A DNA stretch of 26,093 nucleotides, from IMG/VR virus record IMGVR_UViG_3300040816_000925, positions 1 through 26,093 of that record. One strand, 5' to 3'. The translations under genes and the position numbers were made by a program. This stretch comes from a virus. Position 1 is the first letter of the stretch, and every line of letters starts with the position of its first letter. Shown one piece after another: positions 1 through 7,187 of the stretch. The notes beneath the pieces are model-generated. The model was given only the letters and a program-made list of their open reading frames with translations. It had not been told where the DNA came from and searched no databases.

Positions 1-1676
1 AATCTTACATGTGAAGTGAATTTTTCTGCAAATTGATCACCACGGTGTGAGATTACAAATATATTATCGTCCTTATTTAGATTATTTAGAGTTTCGATCA
101 GGTTTTCCACACCAACATTATCCATAGCACCATCCAATGTTTCATCAAGAATGAGCAGATTTGTTGTTACCGAATTACGAAGTTTGGCAACGGATCGCCA
201 AGCCAACATAATTGATAAGGAGATGCGTAACTTTTCACCCTCAGAAAATGATGAGTATGAAAACGTATCCCGGAATCGAGACTTGATAATCTCATTAAAG
301 TTTTCGTCCAATTGAAAGTCTACAAATAAATCAAATGCACCAAGATATTTATTGATAAGTTTATTCATCACCGGAATATATTGTTTGATTATTTTAGCCT
401 TAATGCCACCATCCTTAAGAATAGTTGATACGACATTCAATGTGTCTCTTTCGTCAAGCATTTCAGCTCGATCTGTTTGATACACACCTAGTGTTTCCTT
501 GGCTGCCTGTAGTTTTGAACCATCAACTTCTTCTACTTCTTTTTCTGCTTTGTCTAATTCAGATTTATATTCTTTTAAAGCAGTTTTTGACATACGAATA
601 TGTACTCTATGCTCACTAATGGTCAGGTTTTTATCTCGAATTGTATCCTCAATCACAGAAATTTCCTCAATCCGAGCCTCATAACCTTTTACCTTTTCCG
701 ATAATTCTACAAGGGCCGCCTCGATCTCAGATACCTTTTTACTTTTTTCGGTAACTACATTTTCTTTGAACGAGTGCTCAATACCTTGTTTACAAGTAGG
801 GCAATTATCATGGTCATGGTAGAATGCTAATTCTTTATTGTAAGTTCTAATGGTTGACTCGAGTTCATGCTTTAACGAACTGGCCTTCTCGGCTTTGGAC
901 TTGACACTCGCCTTATCTTGGATGGTTTCAATGAGCGTGGTGATCTCACCTTCGACTGTTTCGATAGACTCTTTTTCTTGTTCCACCCTCGATATGTGCT
1001 CACCCATCTTCTCCTTAATTTTCTCGACCTCAGCCTCTTTTAATCCAAGCATTTCAGTCTGGTGTTCCTTTGCGGATTCAATTTTGGATTCAATGAGATC
1101 TATCTGGTAACTATTTTCATTAACATTTATTTTATTATCATTGATTTTATCTTTAACTAATAAATTCATAGTACTGAATACCTGAATATCTAGCAGATCC
1201 TCAATAATTTCACGGCGTTGACCCACCGGCAATTCCATAAATGGGACATAGGTAGCACTACCGAGGACAACAATCTGATTGAATGATTTATAGTTGATTC
1301 CCAGAATATTTTGTTCCAAATAAGACTGATAATCTCTTTTGGCTGAATCCTGGTTCAGTAAGGTACCGTCCTTAAAGATTTCAAACACATTTGGTTTCAT
1401 ACCACGGCGAATCATATATGTAGAACCACCAACGGCAAAGCTGACCTCAACCAGCATATCCTTTTTATTAATACTATTTACGAGCTGTGGTTTATTAATT
1501 TTACGGAAAGGCTTCCCATAAAGTCCATACACAATAGCATCCAATAGAGTTGATTTACCACTACCATTAGAACCACTTATAAGGGTAGTAGGTTTTCGGT
1601 CCAGTTGAATTGTCGTAAATGAATTTCCAGTGGAAAGGGTGTTTTTATATTTTACGCTTTTAAAAGTAATTCTCAT
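1..1676 (-). CDS. 46: gp46-like recombination endonuclease subunit (SbcC/Rad50 ATPase), 3' end cut by window edge
   Basis: This is the ATPase subunit of the phage Mre11/Rad50-type nuclease, which resects DNA ends for recombination-dependent replication. I translated it by hand from the ATG at 1676: it begins MRITFKSVKYKNTLS, has a Walker A GSNGSGKST at residues 35-43, a long central helical region with a zinc-hook CPTC at 292-295, an ABC signature SEGEK (about 238-224) and Walker B LLILDETLDG (about 155-125). 558 codons lie in the window; T4 gp46 is about 560 aa, so only a few residues should be missing. Its ATG shares one base with the stop of gene 47 (TAATG), so the two subunits are translationally coupled in the T4 order 47-46. 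Identity is near certain; only the C-terminus is unseen. Confidence 0.96.
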   Translation of the reverse strand, partial: MRITFKSVKYKNTLSTGNSFTTIQLDRKPTTLISGSNGSGKSTLLDAIVYGLYGKPFRKINKPQLVNSINKKDMLVEVSFAVGGSTYMIRRGMKPNVFEIFKDGTLLNQDSAKRDYQSYLEQNILGINYKSFNQIVVLGSATYVPFMELPVGQRREIIEDLLDIQVFSTMNLLVKDKINDNKINVNENSYQIDLIESKIESAKEHQTEMLGLKEAEVEKIKEKMGEHISRVEQEKESIETVEGEITTLIETIQDKASVKSKAEKASSLKHELESTIRTYNKELAFYHDHDNCPTCKQGIEHSFKENVVTEKSKKVSEIEAALVELSEKVKGYEARIEEISVIEDTIRDKNLTISEHRVHIRMSKTALKEYKSELDKAEKEVEEVDGSKLQAAKETLGVYQTDRAEMLDERDTLNVVSTILKDGGIKAKIIKQYIPVMNKLINKYLGAFDLFVDFQLDENFNEIIKSRFRDTFSYSSFSEGEKLRISLSIMLAWRSVAKLRNSVTTNLLILDETLDGAMDNVGVENLIETLNNLNKDDNIFVISHRGDQFAEKFTSHVR

Positions 1677-2740
1677 TATGTAATATTCATAGCCTCTATA
1701 TACAGATCATCGATTGTCTTTTTGACTTTATTTTTATCAACTGATGTATCTAGTGAATCAATATAGTTATGTAGGATTTCCTTAGTATCCTTAGTCTCGT
1801 CGAGTATTTCGTCAGCACCTACGGATTCAAGATTTAATGCATCATCCACCGCTTTAACATCTGCGGCACCTGAATCAGCCAACCTACTCATAAACAGATC
1901 ATATATGTAAGGGTTTGTTCTGTTTTTAACAATGACCTTGATATATGTATCATCTAGCATGGAGACATCCAACTGAGCAATATCGTCAACTGTCATGTCC
2001 GTGTCGTCATAATCCAATTTATGGAACACACGATTTGGATTTATAACCCGTGTCACATCGCGTGTTTCGGTGTCAAAGACATGGAACCCACGTTTGCCTT
2101 GGTAATCAGACCAAGTCATTTCATATGGGGCACCTAGGTATTCAATATTTCTATACCGTGATGGATGGTGGAAGTGTCCAGAATAAACAGATTCAAAGTT
2201 ACCGAATACACTCATATCCAAACCATGAGTACAAACAGTACCTTTCATCATCTCAAAGCCCTGTACCTCTAAATGTCCCATCAGAACATTTGCATCACTC
2301 TTTGAAATAGCATCCATACATTTGTCTACATTGTCACGAGTAATCCAGGGAACCATTAGAAACTTTGTAGATCCTAATTGTAGTTCCTCTGGCTCGTGTT
2401 CATATATTTTAAAGTTTTCATACTCACGAAGAAGCAAATTCATAGAATTTACCTCGTTCGTGTTTGTGTAGTAGGTCGTATGATTACCCACAAGAGCATG
2501 GTATTTAATACCACGTTTAGCCATTTGTTCAAAGAAGTATTGTTTACCTCGTTGTAGGCTCACATAATTAATATATTTACGGCGATCAAAAGTATCACCG
2601 AGATCAAATACGGTATCAATACCATGCTCATCCAGATATGGGAAAAATACTTCCATAAAGAATTTTTCTTGGTGGTTCTGAAAGACTTTACTGTCTCCTC
2701 GAACACCAATATGCATATCTGTTACAATTGCAATTTTCAA
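1676..2740 (-). CDS. 47: gp47-like recombination endonuclease subunit (SbcD/Mre11 nuclease)
   Basis: Calcineurin-like metallophosphoesterase that forms the nuclease of the gp46/gp47 complex. All manganese-binding motifs are visible: D8-x-H10 in the first strand, DLGDTFDRR at 46-54, VGNH at 84-87, GH at 155-156 and GHFHHP at 188-193. Length is 354 aa against about 339 in T4. The start codon is TTG at 2740: D8 and H10 lie too close to the N-terminus for a downstream start, and the TTG overlaps the upstream TGA stop (TTGA) with a GAGGG ribosome site just before it. Use of TTG may lower its translation relative to neighbours. It is followed directly by gene 46 with a TAATG junction. Confidence 0.96.
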   Translation of the reverse strand: MKIAIVTDMHIGVRGDSKVFQNHQEKFFMEVFFPYLDEHGIDTVFDLGDTFDRRKYINYVSLQRGKQYFFEQMAKRGIKYHALVGNHTTYYTNTNEVNSMNLLLREYENFKIYEHEPEELQLGSTKFLMVPWITRDNVDKCMDAISKSDANVLMGHLEVQGFEMMKGTVCTHGLDMSVFGNFESVYSGHFHHPSRYRNIEYLGAPYEMTWSDYQGKRGFHVFDTETRDVTRVINPNRVFHKLDYDDTDMTVDDIAQLDVSMLDDTYIKVIVKNRTNPYIYDLFMSRLADSGAADVKAVDDALNLESVGADEILDETKDTKEILHNYIDSLDTSVDKNKVKKTIDDLYIEAMNIT

Positions 2741-3150
2741 AGTTTGCCCTCTTCTCTCATCTTGGCTCTAATCTTGGTAGCAGAAATGTTATGGACTGCA
2801 TCACCAAGATCATGCTCTGTAAATGTATATCCAACACCTCTACCGTAGCTAATATCTACGATGTTCGGCACTTCTAAAATTAGATATTCATATCCATTTT
2901 GAAAGCCATGCGGTAACAATCCTGCCTCAATGTTATTAATCACCTCAATGATTCCAAACGGGTTATCATCTTGTTTAGCAGTTCGTCCAGCACCAGCGTC
3001 TTCACCAACAATTCCTCCTACATCTCTTACCATTATAACAACTTGTCCAGTAATGTCAACACATTTTTTGAACAAAGTTGTGTGGCCGTCATGCCACGGT
3101 TGCCAGCGACCTAGCATCTGAACTGTAGGCTTTTTATAATCAAACATCAT
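2737..3150 (-). CDS. HxGH-family nucleotidyltransferase (NMN adenylyltransferase/cytidylyltransferase-like)
   Basis: A 137-aa nucleotidyltransferase of the HIGH superfamily. The first signature is GRWQPWHDGH at residues 14-23, the second is ISATKIR at 122-128; both bind the nucleotide triphosphate phosphates. This pair is typical of NadM/NadR-type NMN adenylyltransferases and of cytidylyltransferase-like phage proteins. ATP sulfurylase belongs to the same superfamily, which matters because the two genes upstream are an APS-kinase-like protein and a DUF2061 protein. The substrate cannot be fixed from sequence: NMN, a sugar phosphate or sulfate are all possible. The start is ATG at 3150 (a second ATG follows at 3147); it overlaps the end of the preceding gene by 11 bases and has AAAGGG upstream. 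Confidence 0.85.
   Translation of the reverse strand: MMFDYKKPTVQMLGRWQPWHDGHTTLFKKCVDITGQVVIMVRDVGGIVGEDAGAGRTAKQDDNPFGIIEVINNIEAGLLPHGFQNGYEYLILEVPNIVDISYGRGVGYTFTEHDLGDAVHNISATKIRAKMREEGKL
3032..3059 (-). promoter_or_regulatory. Possible internal sigma70 promoter upstream of 47-46
   Basis: Inside the nucleotidyltransferase gene the minus strand reads TTGACA (3059-3054), 16 bases, TATAAT (3037-3032): both hexamers match consensus exactly. It also shares the GTTGACATT context of the other promoters in the window. It would give an extra transcript covering 47 and 46. Because it lies in coding sequence, a chance match is possible. Confidence 0.45.
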
Positions 3151-3367
3151 TTTTCCCTTTCAAACCAAATTTTATGTGTTTATACCATACTCGTTCATGC
3201 CCATAGTACAGGACAAACTTGATAATCAAATCAGCTACAAATACGGCTCCAACTGCCTTTGGTGGCAATCCAAAAAACCAAGCAATTAGTGCTGTAACTA
3301 TACTTGCAATAATTCTCCAGGTAATTGCCTTTGCCAAATGTCTCTTACGTGTTACTGACTCAGTCAT
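3140..3367 (-). CDS. DUF2061 small membrane protein
   Basis: A 75-aa protein with the DUF2061 layout: a basic N-terminus (TRKRHLAKAITWR), a first membrane helix at about 17-33, a short turn (GLPP), a second helix at about 39-55, then the conserved tail YYGHERVWYKHIKFG at 54-68. The ATG at 3367 is preferred over an in-frame TTG at 3376, because it gives an 8-base overlap with the stop of the upstream kinase and a normal N-terminus. DUF2061 has no established function. Here it sits between a CysC-like kinase and a nucleotidyltransferase, which suggests a membrane partner for that pair, but this is inference only. Confidence 0.85.
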   Translation of the reverse strand: MTESVTRKRHLAKAITWRIIASIVTALIAWFFGLPPKAVGAVFVADLIIKFVLYYGHERVWYKHIKFGLKGKNDV

Positions 3368-3782
3368 TTCGTTCAATCCAAGTTCGAACTACTTCCATGA
3401 GTTTCTCGTGTGTATCATCAAACCATTCTGCTACATGATAGTCACACTTTGGCGGTGCTTCAAACATTTTATTAGTATCTTCAAATCGACCTTCTTTAAT
3501 TGTATCCATCCAGATAGTAAAGTCTGGATTAAACTCTTGTCGAGCCTTTTCTGTAGGGCAAACAAAGTCCGCAATTGCAATCTTGCCAGCCATTACGACA
3601 CCATCAGAGAGATGACGCATCCGTTGAGCTTGGCGCATCCGACCTTCTGGACTAAAGTCCCAGTCATCATAACGACCACGGACCTCATCAGCGTTAATCC
3701 ATACACCACTCAATAGATTTGCAAGTGGTTTGCCTAGAGTACTTTTGCCACTACCAGGCAGCCCAAAAATCAAAATTTTCAT
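3360..3782 (-). CDS. CysC-like (adenylylsulfate-kinase-type) P-loop kinase
   Basis: A 140-aa P-loop kinase. Walker A is GLPGSGKST at residues 7-15, followed by NADEVR (30-35), DWDFSPEGRMRQAQRM (40-55), ADFVCPT (71-77) and the C-terminal segment ending MFEAP (about 106-110). The order and character of these blocks resemble APS kinase (CysC), where they bind adenylylsulfate and ATP, but the protein is shorter than the usual 180-200 aa and its substrate may differ. The start is ATG 3782: GAGGGA lies 9 bases upstream. An in-frame GTG at 3797 would overlap the gp55 stop and is less likely. It forms a tightly overlapping group with the DUF2061 and nucleotidyltransferase genes. Confidence 0.82.
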   Translation of the reverse strand: MKILIFGLPGSGKSTLGKPLANLLSGVWINADEVRGRYDDWDFSPEGRMRQAQRMRHLSDGVVMAGKIAIADFVCPTEKARQEFNPDFTIWMDTIKEGRFEDTNKMFEAPPKCDYHVAEWFDDTHEKLMEVVRTWIERND

Positions 3783-3793
3783 AATGTGATCCC

Positions 3794-4279
3794 TCACTTT
3801 TTCTTAGTTTTAATCTTATCCTCAAAATCGCTGATAAAATCATTAATGTATTCAGGAGCTGCATTCATATGAATTGCAACATCATTCGAATCATGAATAT
3901 GAGCTACCATCTGTGATGATTTAAACCGAATGTACATCTGCTTTTTTTCTTTTTGAATACGTCTCAAGAACGCGTACCAAATAATCTGTGTAAAATATGC
4001 AAAGGGGTTTTGTGATTTTTCAGGGTTAAAGTTGTGAATGTATTGTAGACAGTTTTCAATGCCGTCTGATATCATATCATCCTTATATGAGTAACCACTG
4101 AAATTGGGCTTAGTTGCTAGTCTTGTAGCAATCTGAAAAATGCAACTGCCGATGTAATCAGGAACTTTAGGGGTGGGATCCCCACAGTCCTCGGCCTCTG
4201 CGCATGCCTCTTTATAAACTATAAGAGCCTCAAGCAAGTCTTTATTGTTTACATAATTTTTTTTACGTTTTCCGGCCAT
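3794..4279 (-). CDS. 55: gp55-like sigma factor for late transcription
   Basis: A 161-aa divergent sigma70-family subunit that, in T4, lets host RNA polymerase recognise TATAAATA late promoters together with the gp33 coactivator and the sliding clamp. Visible features are the sigma region 2-like segment GYSYKDDMISDGIENCLQYIHN followed by NPFAYFTQIIWYAFLRRIQKEKK, which matches the region 2 core-binding and -10-recognition helices. There is no region 4, as expected for gp55 (T4 gp55 is about 185 aa). It is transcribed from its own sigma70 promoter at 4321-4349. The presence of two exact TATAAATA sites in this window fits the assignment. Confidence 0.9.
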   Translation of the reverse strand: MAGKRKKNYVNNKDLLEALIVYKEACAEAEDCGDPTPKVPDYIGSCIFQIATRLATKPNFSGYSYKDDMISDGIENCLQYIHNFNPEKSQNPFAYFTQIIWYAFLRRIQKEKKQMYIRFKSSQMVAHIHDSNDVAIHMNAAPEYINDFISDFEDKIKTKKK

Positions 4280-4320
4280 AGCAAATCAAGTTCCTTTTTA
4301 ATAATAGGTGAATTTTGTTT

Positions 4321-4349
4321 ATAATATCACGTATATGAAAAAATGTCAA
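4321..4349 (-). promoter_or_regulatory. Sigma70-type early promoter for gene 55
   Basis: Minus strand: GG-TTGACA (4349-4344), 17-base spacer, TATTAT (4326-4321). It lies about 40 bases upstream of the gene 55 ATG and behind an A/T-rich tract that could act as an UP element. One mismatch to consensus. Confidence 0.85.
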
Positions 4350-4393
4350 CCAAAATTTAGTAAAACTTTTTTAAACTTTTTTCATTCTACGTG

Positions 4394-4421
4394 TTGACAT
4401 TTGCTTAGTATTGTGTATAAT
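4394..4421 (+). promoter_or_regulatory. Sigma70-type promoter facing the 3' end of uvsW (antisense)
   Basis: Plus strand TTGACA (4394-4399), 16 bases, TATAAT (4416-4421): a 12/12 hexamer match. No plausible plus-strand gene follows (only a 15-codon reading frame from 4428), and transcription would run antisense into uvsW, which ends at 4446. It forms a back-to-back pair with the gene 55 promoter, the same layout as at 10513-10601. Confidence 0.7.
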
Positions 4422-4445
4422 AGGGTTATGCCCTTAAAAATACAA

Positions 4446-5933
4446 TTAAATATCTACTGTGTATATACGGAATGAAAACTCCTCCGAAGAGTAAATGTCA
4501 ATTCTCTTTCTAAAATGTTTTAAAGTGTAATTTTCAAATGAGCCTGAGCTCAAATCATCGGCAATATCATAAAGAGTAGCCTTGTCTGCATCATTACCTT
4601 TTCTCAAGGTTCTACCAATAGACTGAAGTACTTTAATTTCTGATTTAGATCCAGAAGCAAAGATTACATTATCAAGTTTCTTCAAGTTCACTCCAGTCGA
4701 GAATACACCATATGATGCAAGGATGTCGTGTTGTTTAATTGGATCATTTTCTACAAGATGTCGGATCCGTTCACGTTCATCACCCGAGGTTGCACCATAT
4801 ATAAAGTGAAGGTGACGATCGTCCTTGCGAAGCAAGGGTTCTAGGATCTTACCATGTTTTTCAACCAAGTCAAATAGAATGAGATTGTTTTGCCCTTCCA
4901 GTGACCAGAGCAGATTTCGTATGAACAGATTCCGTTTTTCGTGATTGACAATGAACTCTCGTTCAGCAGGGTATTTTTTAACCTTGTCGACCTTATTTAT
5001 GGCATCTTTAAATACTTTTCTAGCACCCTTTTCGTGTGAGAGAATAATTGCCTTTACTTTAAAATCAGCAACAGTACCCTGATCCATAAGATCCTTTGTA
5101 CTCACATATTTAACAACCGGTCCAAAGCAACCTTCTAACACCATTCTATGTGTTTTTGATTCTGTTGATTTTAATGTACCAGTAAACCCATGGCGATAAT
5201 CACAATCAGTGAGTTTTTCCATAATTTTTGTAAGTGATTTAGCCTGAAATAAGTGTGCCTCGTCACCTAGCACAACTCTGAATTGATCAAACCATTCCTT
5301 TGGCAATTTAATAAGTGACTGCCAGGTAGATATTACTATGGGAGCAACCGTATTCTTGTCAACCCCACCTTGTATTGTATAAATGTGCTCTGGGCTACAT
5401 CCATAGTCAATAAAGTCACCTTTCATCTGGTGGACCAATCCAATTGTGGGCACAATGATTAGAGTCCTATGCTGAAAGGCCTGATAATAATGTTGCTGTA
5501 TAAGATAAATGATTAAGGATTTACCAGATGATGTCGGCGATACCGATAGGGATCTTTTCTTTTTAATAGCATTTACTACATAATCATTCTGATAGTCACG
5601 TGGTGTGAATTTACAGTTGATTTCTTTTGCTACCTCATAGCCGTAATCATCTGGGACTGGTTCGTCAAGGAACTGTTGATCTACATTAAATTCGTATTCT
5701 CTAATCTCACAAAATTCTCTTAATTTTTCCAAGAGTCCTACATATAATATAGGTTTCATAGGATTGAACAAACGAATATAGCCATCCCAATATCTAGCTT
5801 TAAATGATGGATGAAACTGATATCCTTCAGGACGAAATGAGAAAAACTCTGAAATTTCCTGCTTCACACCAGCATCACATACTATTCTCATATGGACAGA
5901 ATTTAAATATTCTACATTTACAATGTCACTCAT
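4446..5933 (-). CDS. uvsW: UvsW-like superfamily 2 helicase
   Basis: A 495-aa DNA/RNA helicase (T4 UvsW is about 503 aa) that in T4 unwinds branched recombination intermediates and origin R-loops, helping the switch to recombination-dependent replication. Visible in order: an N-terminal substrate-binding region (1-100), PRDYQ (111-115), Walker A PTSSGKS (133-139), DEAH (224-227), TGT (251-253), then the second RecA-like domain with motif VI QSIGRTLRKG (437-446). Its ATG overlaps the upstream stop (ATGA), coupling it to the 72-aa gene. A consensus promoter points antisense into its 3' end from 4394. Confidence 0.96.
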   Translation of the reverse strand: MSDIVNVEYLNSVHMRIVCDAGVKQEISEFFSFRPEGYQFHPSFKARYWDGYIRLFNPMKPILYVGLLEKLREFCEIREYEFNVDQQFLDEPVPDDYGYEVAKEINCKFTPRDYQNDYVVNAIKKKRSLSVSPTSSGKSLIIYLIQQHYYQAFQHRTLIIVPTIGLVHQMKGDFIDYGCSPEHIYTIQGGVDKNTVAPIVISTWQSLIKLPKEWFDQFRVVLGDEAHLFQAKSLTKIMEKLTDCDYRHGFTGTLKSTESKTHRMVLEGCFGPVVKYVSTKDLMDQGTVADFKVKAIILSHEKGARKVFKDAINKVDKVKKYPAEREFIVNHEKRNLFIRNLLWSLEGQNNLILFDLVEKHGKILEPLLRKDDRHLHFIYGATSGDERERIRHLVENDPIKQHDILASYGVFSTGVNLKKLDNVIFASGSKSEIKVLQSIGRTLRKGNDADKATLYDIADDLSSGSFENYTLKHFRKRIDIYSSEEFSFRIYTVDI

Positions 5934-6148
5934 CTAGTAATGTCCACATTTGTTCCTGATGGCTTTGGTGATTCCACCAGTTCACCGTTCCTATTGTATA
6001 GAGTATATCCCAATTCTTGAACACGAATTGCGCCATTCACCATTTGGTGTTCAACGTGAGTTGTAACTAAGTCCTCGCCTACCCAAGAGGTACGAGTGTA
6101 ATTACTTACAATCTGTGTTGGAAGAATGGGTGGGATAGACTCTACCAT
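5930..6148 (-). CDS. Hypothetical 72-aa protein between uvsY and uvsW
   Basis: Not recognised. A small polar protein, starting MVESIPPILP, with several beta-prone stretches and no membrane segment, cysteines or known motif. It is supported by position: it begins 4 bases after the uvsY stop, has a GGAG site about 11 bases upstream, and its TGA overlaps the uvsW ATG (ATGA). T4 also carries small unnamed genes near uvsY and uvsW, but I see no clear homology. Confidence 0.8.
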   Translation of the reverse strand: MVESIPPILPTQIVSNYTRTSWVGEDLVTTHVEHQMVNGAIRVQELGYTLYNRNGELVESPKPSGTNVDITR

Positions 6149-6151
6149 TAT

Positions 6152-6589
6152 TTAATATTCTCCTGACTGAAACTTGAGCATATCAATACAATTTTTGATG
6201 ATAAAATTTCTACTGTGTATTGTTTTAATAATATCTTCCAGGAAATTTGCTCTGGCTGAATGATAATCAATTTTGAGACTCATCTTAATAACGTCAGGAT
6301 CTGCTTGTATATATTTATCCATATCTTGCCGGATAACTTTTTTCTGAAAAGGTCTCCATCCTCGTTCACGTAGATCCTCTTCAGCCATGGATCCATCAAT
6401 CCAATCACGCTTTGCCATTTCAAGCTCTTTGTAATCATATCGCAGCTTTTTGACTCTCAGTACTTCCTTAAAATACATATTGTAGTATTTACTATGAAGT
6501 GTAGGGATCCTTTTGGATTCCCCAACTAAATTTGTCTCGTCGATGGGAGAATCCTTTGCCCATAGTTCACTTATATCATCTGTGCTCAT
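6152..6589 (-). CDS. uvsY: UvsY-like recombination mediator
   Basis: A 145-aa protein (T4 UvsY is 137 aa) that loads the UvsX recombinase on gp32-coated single-stranded DNA. The second half matches the family pattern: ADPDVIKMSLKIDYHSA, then FLEDIIKTIHSRNFIIKN and a closing IDMLKFQSGEY. The N-terminus carries the conserved YYNMYFKEVLRVKKL-type helix. Position next to uvsW agrees. The ATG has AGGAT 8 bases upstream, and a consensus sigma70 promoter lies 30-58 bases upstream (6619-6647), so uvsY, the 72-aa gene and uvsW form one early or middle unit. Confidence 0.88.
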   Translation of the reverse strand: MSTDDISELWAKDSPIDETNLVGESKRIPTLHSKYYNMYFKEVLRVKKLRYDYKELEMAKRDWIDGSMAEEDLRERGWRPFQKKVIRQDMDKYIQADPDVIKMSLKIDYHSARANFLEDIIKTIHSRNFIIKNCIDMLKFQSGEY

Positions 6590-6618
6590 TATAAAATCCT
6601 AAGTTATTTCAACATTAC

Positions 6619-6647
6619 ATTATACCATAGGTACTATGAAATGTCAA
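6619..6647 (-). promoter_or_regulatory. Sigma70-type promoter for uvsY-uvsW
   Basis: Minus strand TTGACA (6647-6642), 17 bases, TATAAT (6624-6619): perfect hexamers and ideal spacing. The -35 box overlaps the last codons of the upstream tail gene, so the early uvsY unit is embedded behind a late gene. Confidence 0.88.
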
Positions 6648-7126
6648 TCATTCAAATTGTCGATTGTGAAATATGTATATCTGAAGGTTGCCGTTACCTC
6701 AGGATATATGACATCCTGGTTGGTAATATCCAATGAAATTGGTGATAAATCGGTAGGGAAACAATCAATAAAATTAAATCTAATGTTTGAATTTTTATGA
6801 CTGTTATTAATAATTACTGATATATCTGATACGTCTGTTTCGTTGTTATATGTACCCAATTCAGTTGGCTGTGCGTTTAATTTAATCCAAGCAAAAATCT
6901 CTTGGTAGTTGACCATTTGCTCGTCTACAATAAATGTGACATCCAAATCAGCAAACGCAATTTTCTGTTTTGGTTGGTAGATGTTATTAAGCGGCGTAAT
7001 TTGCTCGACGGAACCAGCCGACAAGCTTGGGATATTAACCTTCTGAGTAAAAAATTCCACACTAGGTAATCTATCAATCACAATAGAAAACGAGGTGGGG
7101 GTCAAATAGTTCTGGGCTAACGCCAT
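6644..7126 (-). CDS. T4 gp19-family tail-tube-like structural protein
   Basis: A 160-aa protein with the pattern of T4 gp19-type tube proteins: N-terminal FSIVIDRLPSVEFFTQKV followed by NIPSLSAG (about 28-37), then strands in PKQKIAFADLDVTFIVDE, the helix QEIFAWIKLN, and a final CFPTDLSPISLD...ATFRYTYF block. The fold is shared by the tail tube (gp19) and by baseplate/tube proteins gp48 and gp54, so the exact structural position is uncertain. It stands alone between uvsY and the topoisomerase genes, with a perfect late promoter (7162-7169) and a good AGAGG ribosome site, as expected for a virion component made late. Confidence 0.75.
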   Translation of the reverse strand: MALAQNYLTPTSFSIVIDRLPSVEFFTQKVNIPSLSAGSVEQITPLNNIYQPKQKIAFADLDVTFIVDEQMVNYQEIFAWIKLNAQPTELGTYNNETDVSDISVIINNSHKNSNIRFNFIDCFPTDLSPISLDITNQDVIYPEVTATFRYTYFTIDNLND

Positions 7127-7161
7127 TGTATACCTCTACATTAAATGATATGTAACACCAC

Positions 7162-7169
7162 TATTTATA
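7162..7169 (-). promoter_or_regulatory. T4-type late promoter TATAAATA
   Basis: Minus strand CTATATAAATAG context, exact TATAAATA, about 36 bases upstream of the tail-protein ATG at 7126. In T4 this octamer is read by RNA polymerase carrying gp55. It lies in the 61-base gap behind gene 52. Confidence 0.85.
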
Positions 7170-7187
7170 TAGAAGTAAGGGCCGTTA

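Noticed and set aside
3219-3716. 165-codon plus-strand reading frame
   Set aside because: It lies antisense to the DUF2061 and CysC-like genes, which have clear motifs; no ribosome site or family pattern.
4428-4475. 15-codon plus-strand peptide after the antisense promoter
   Set aside because: The ATG is at the predicted transcript start with no ribosome site, and the peptide overlaps the end of uvsW; too short to support.
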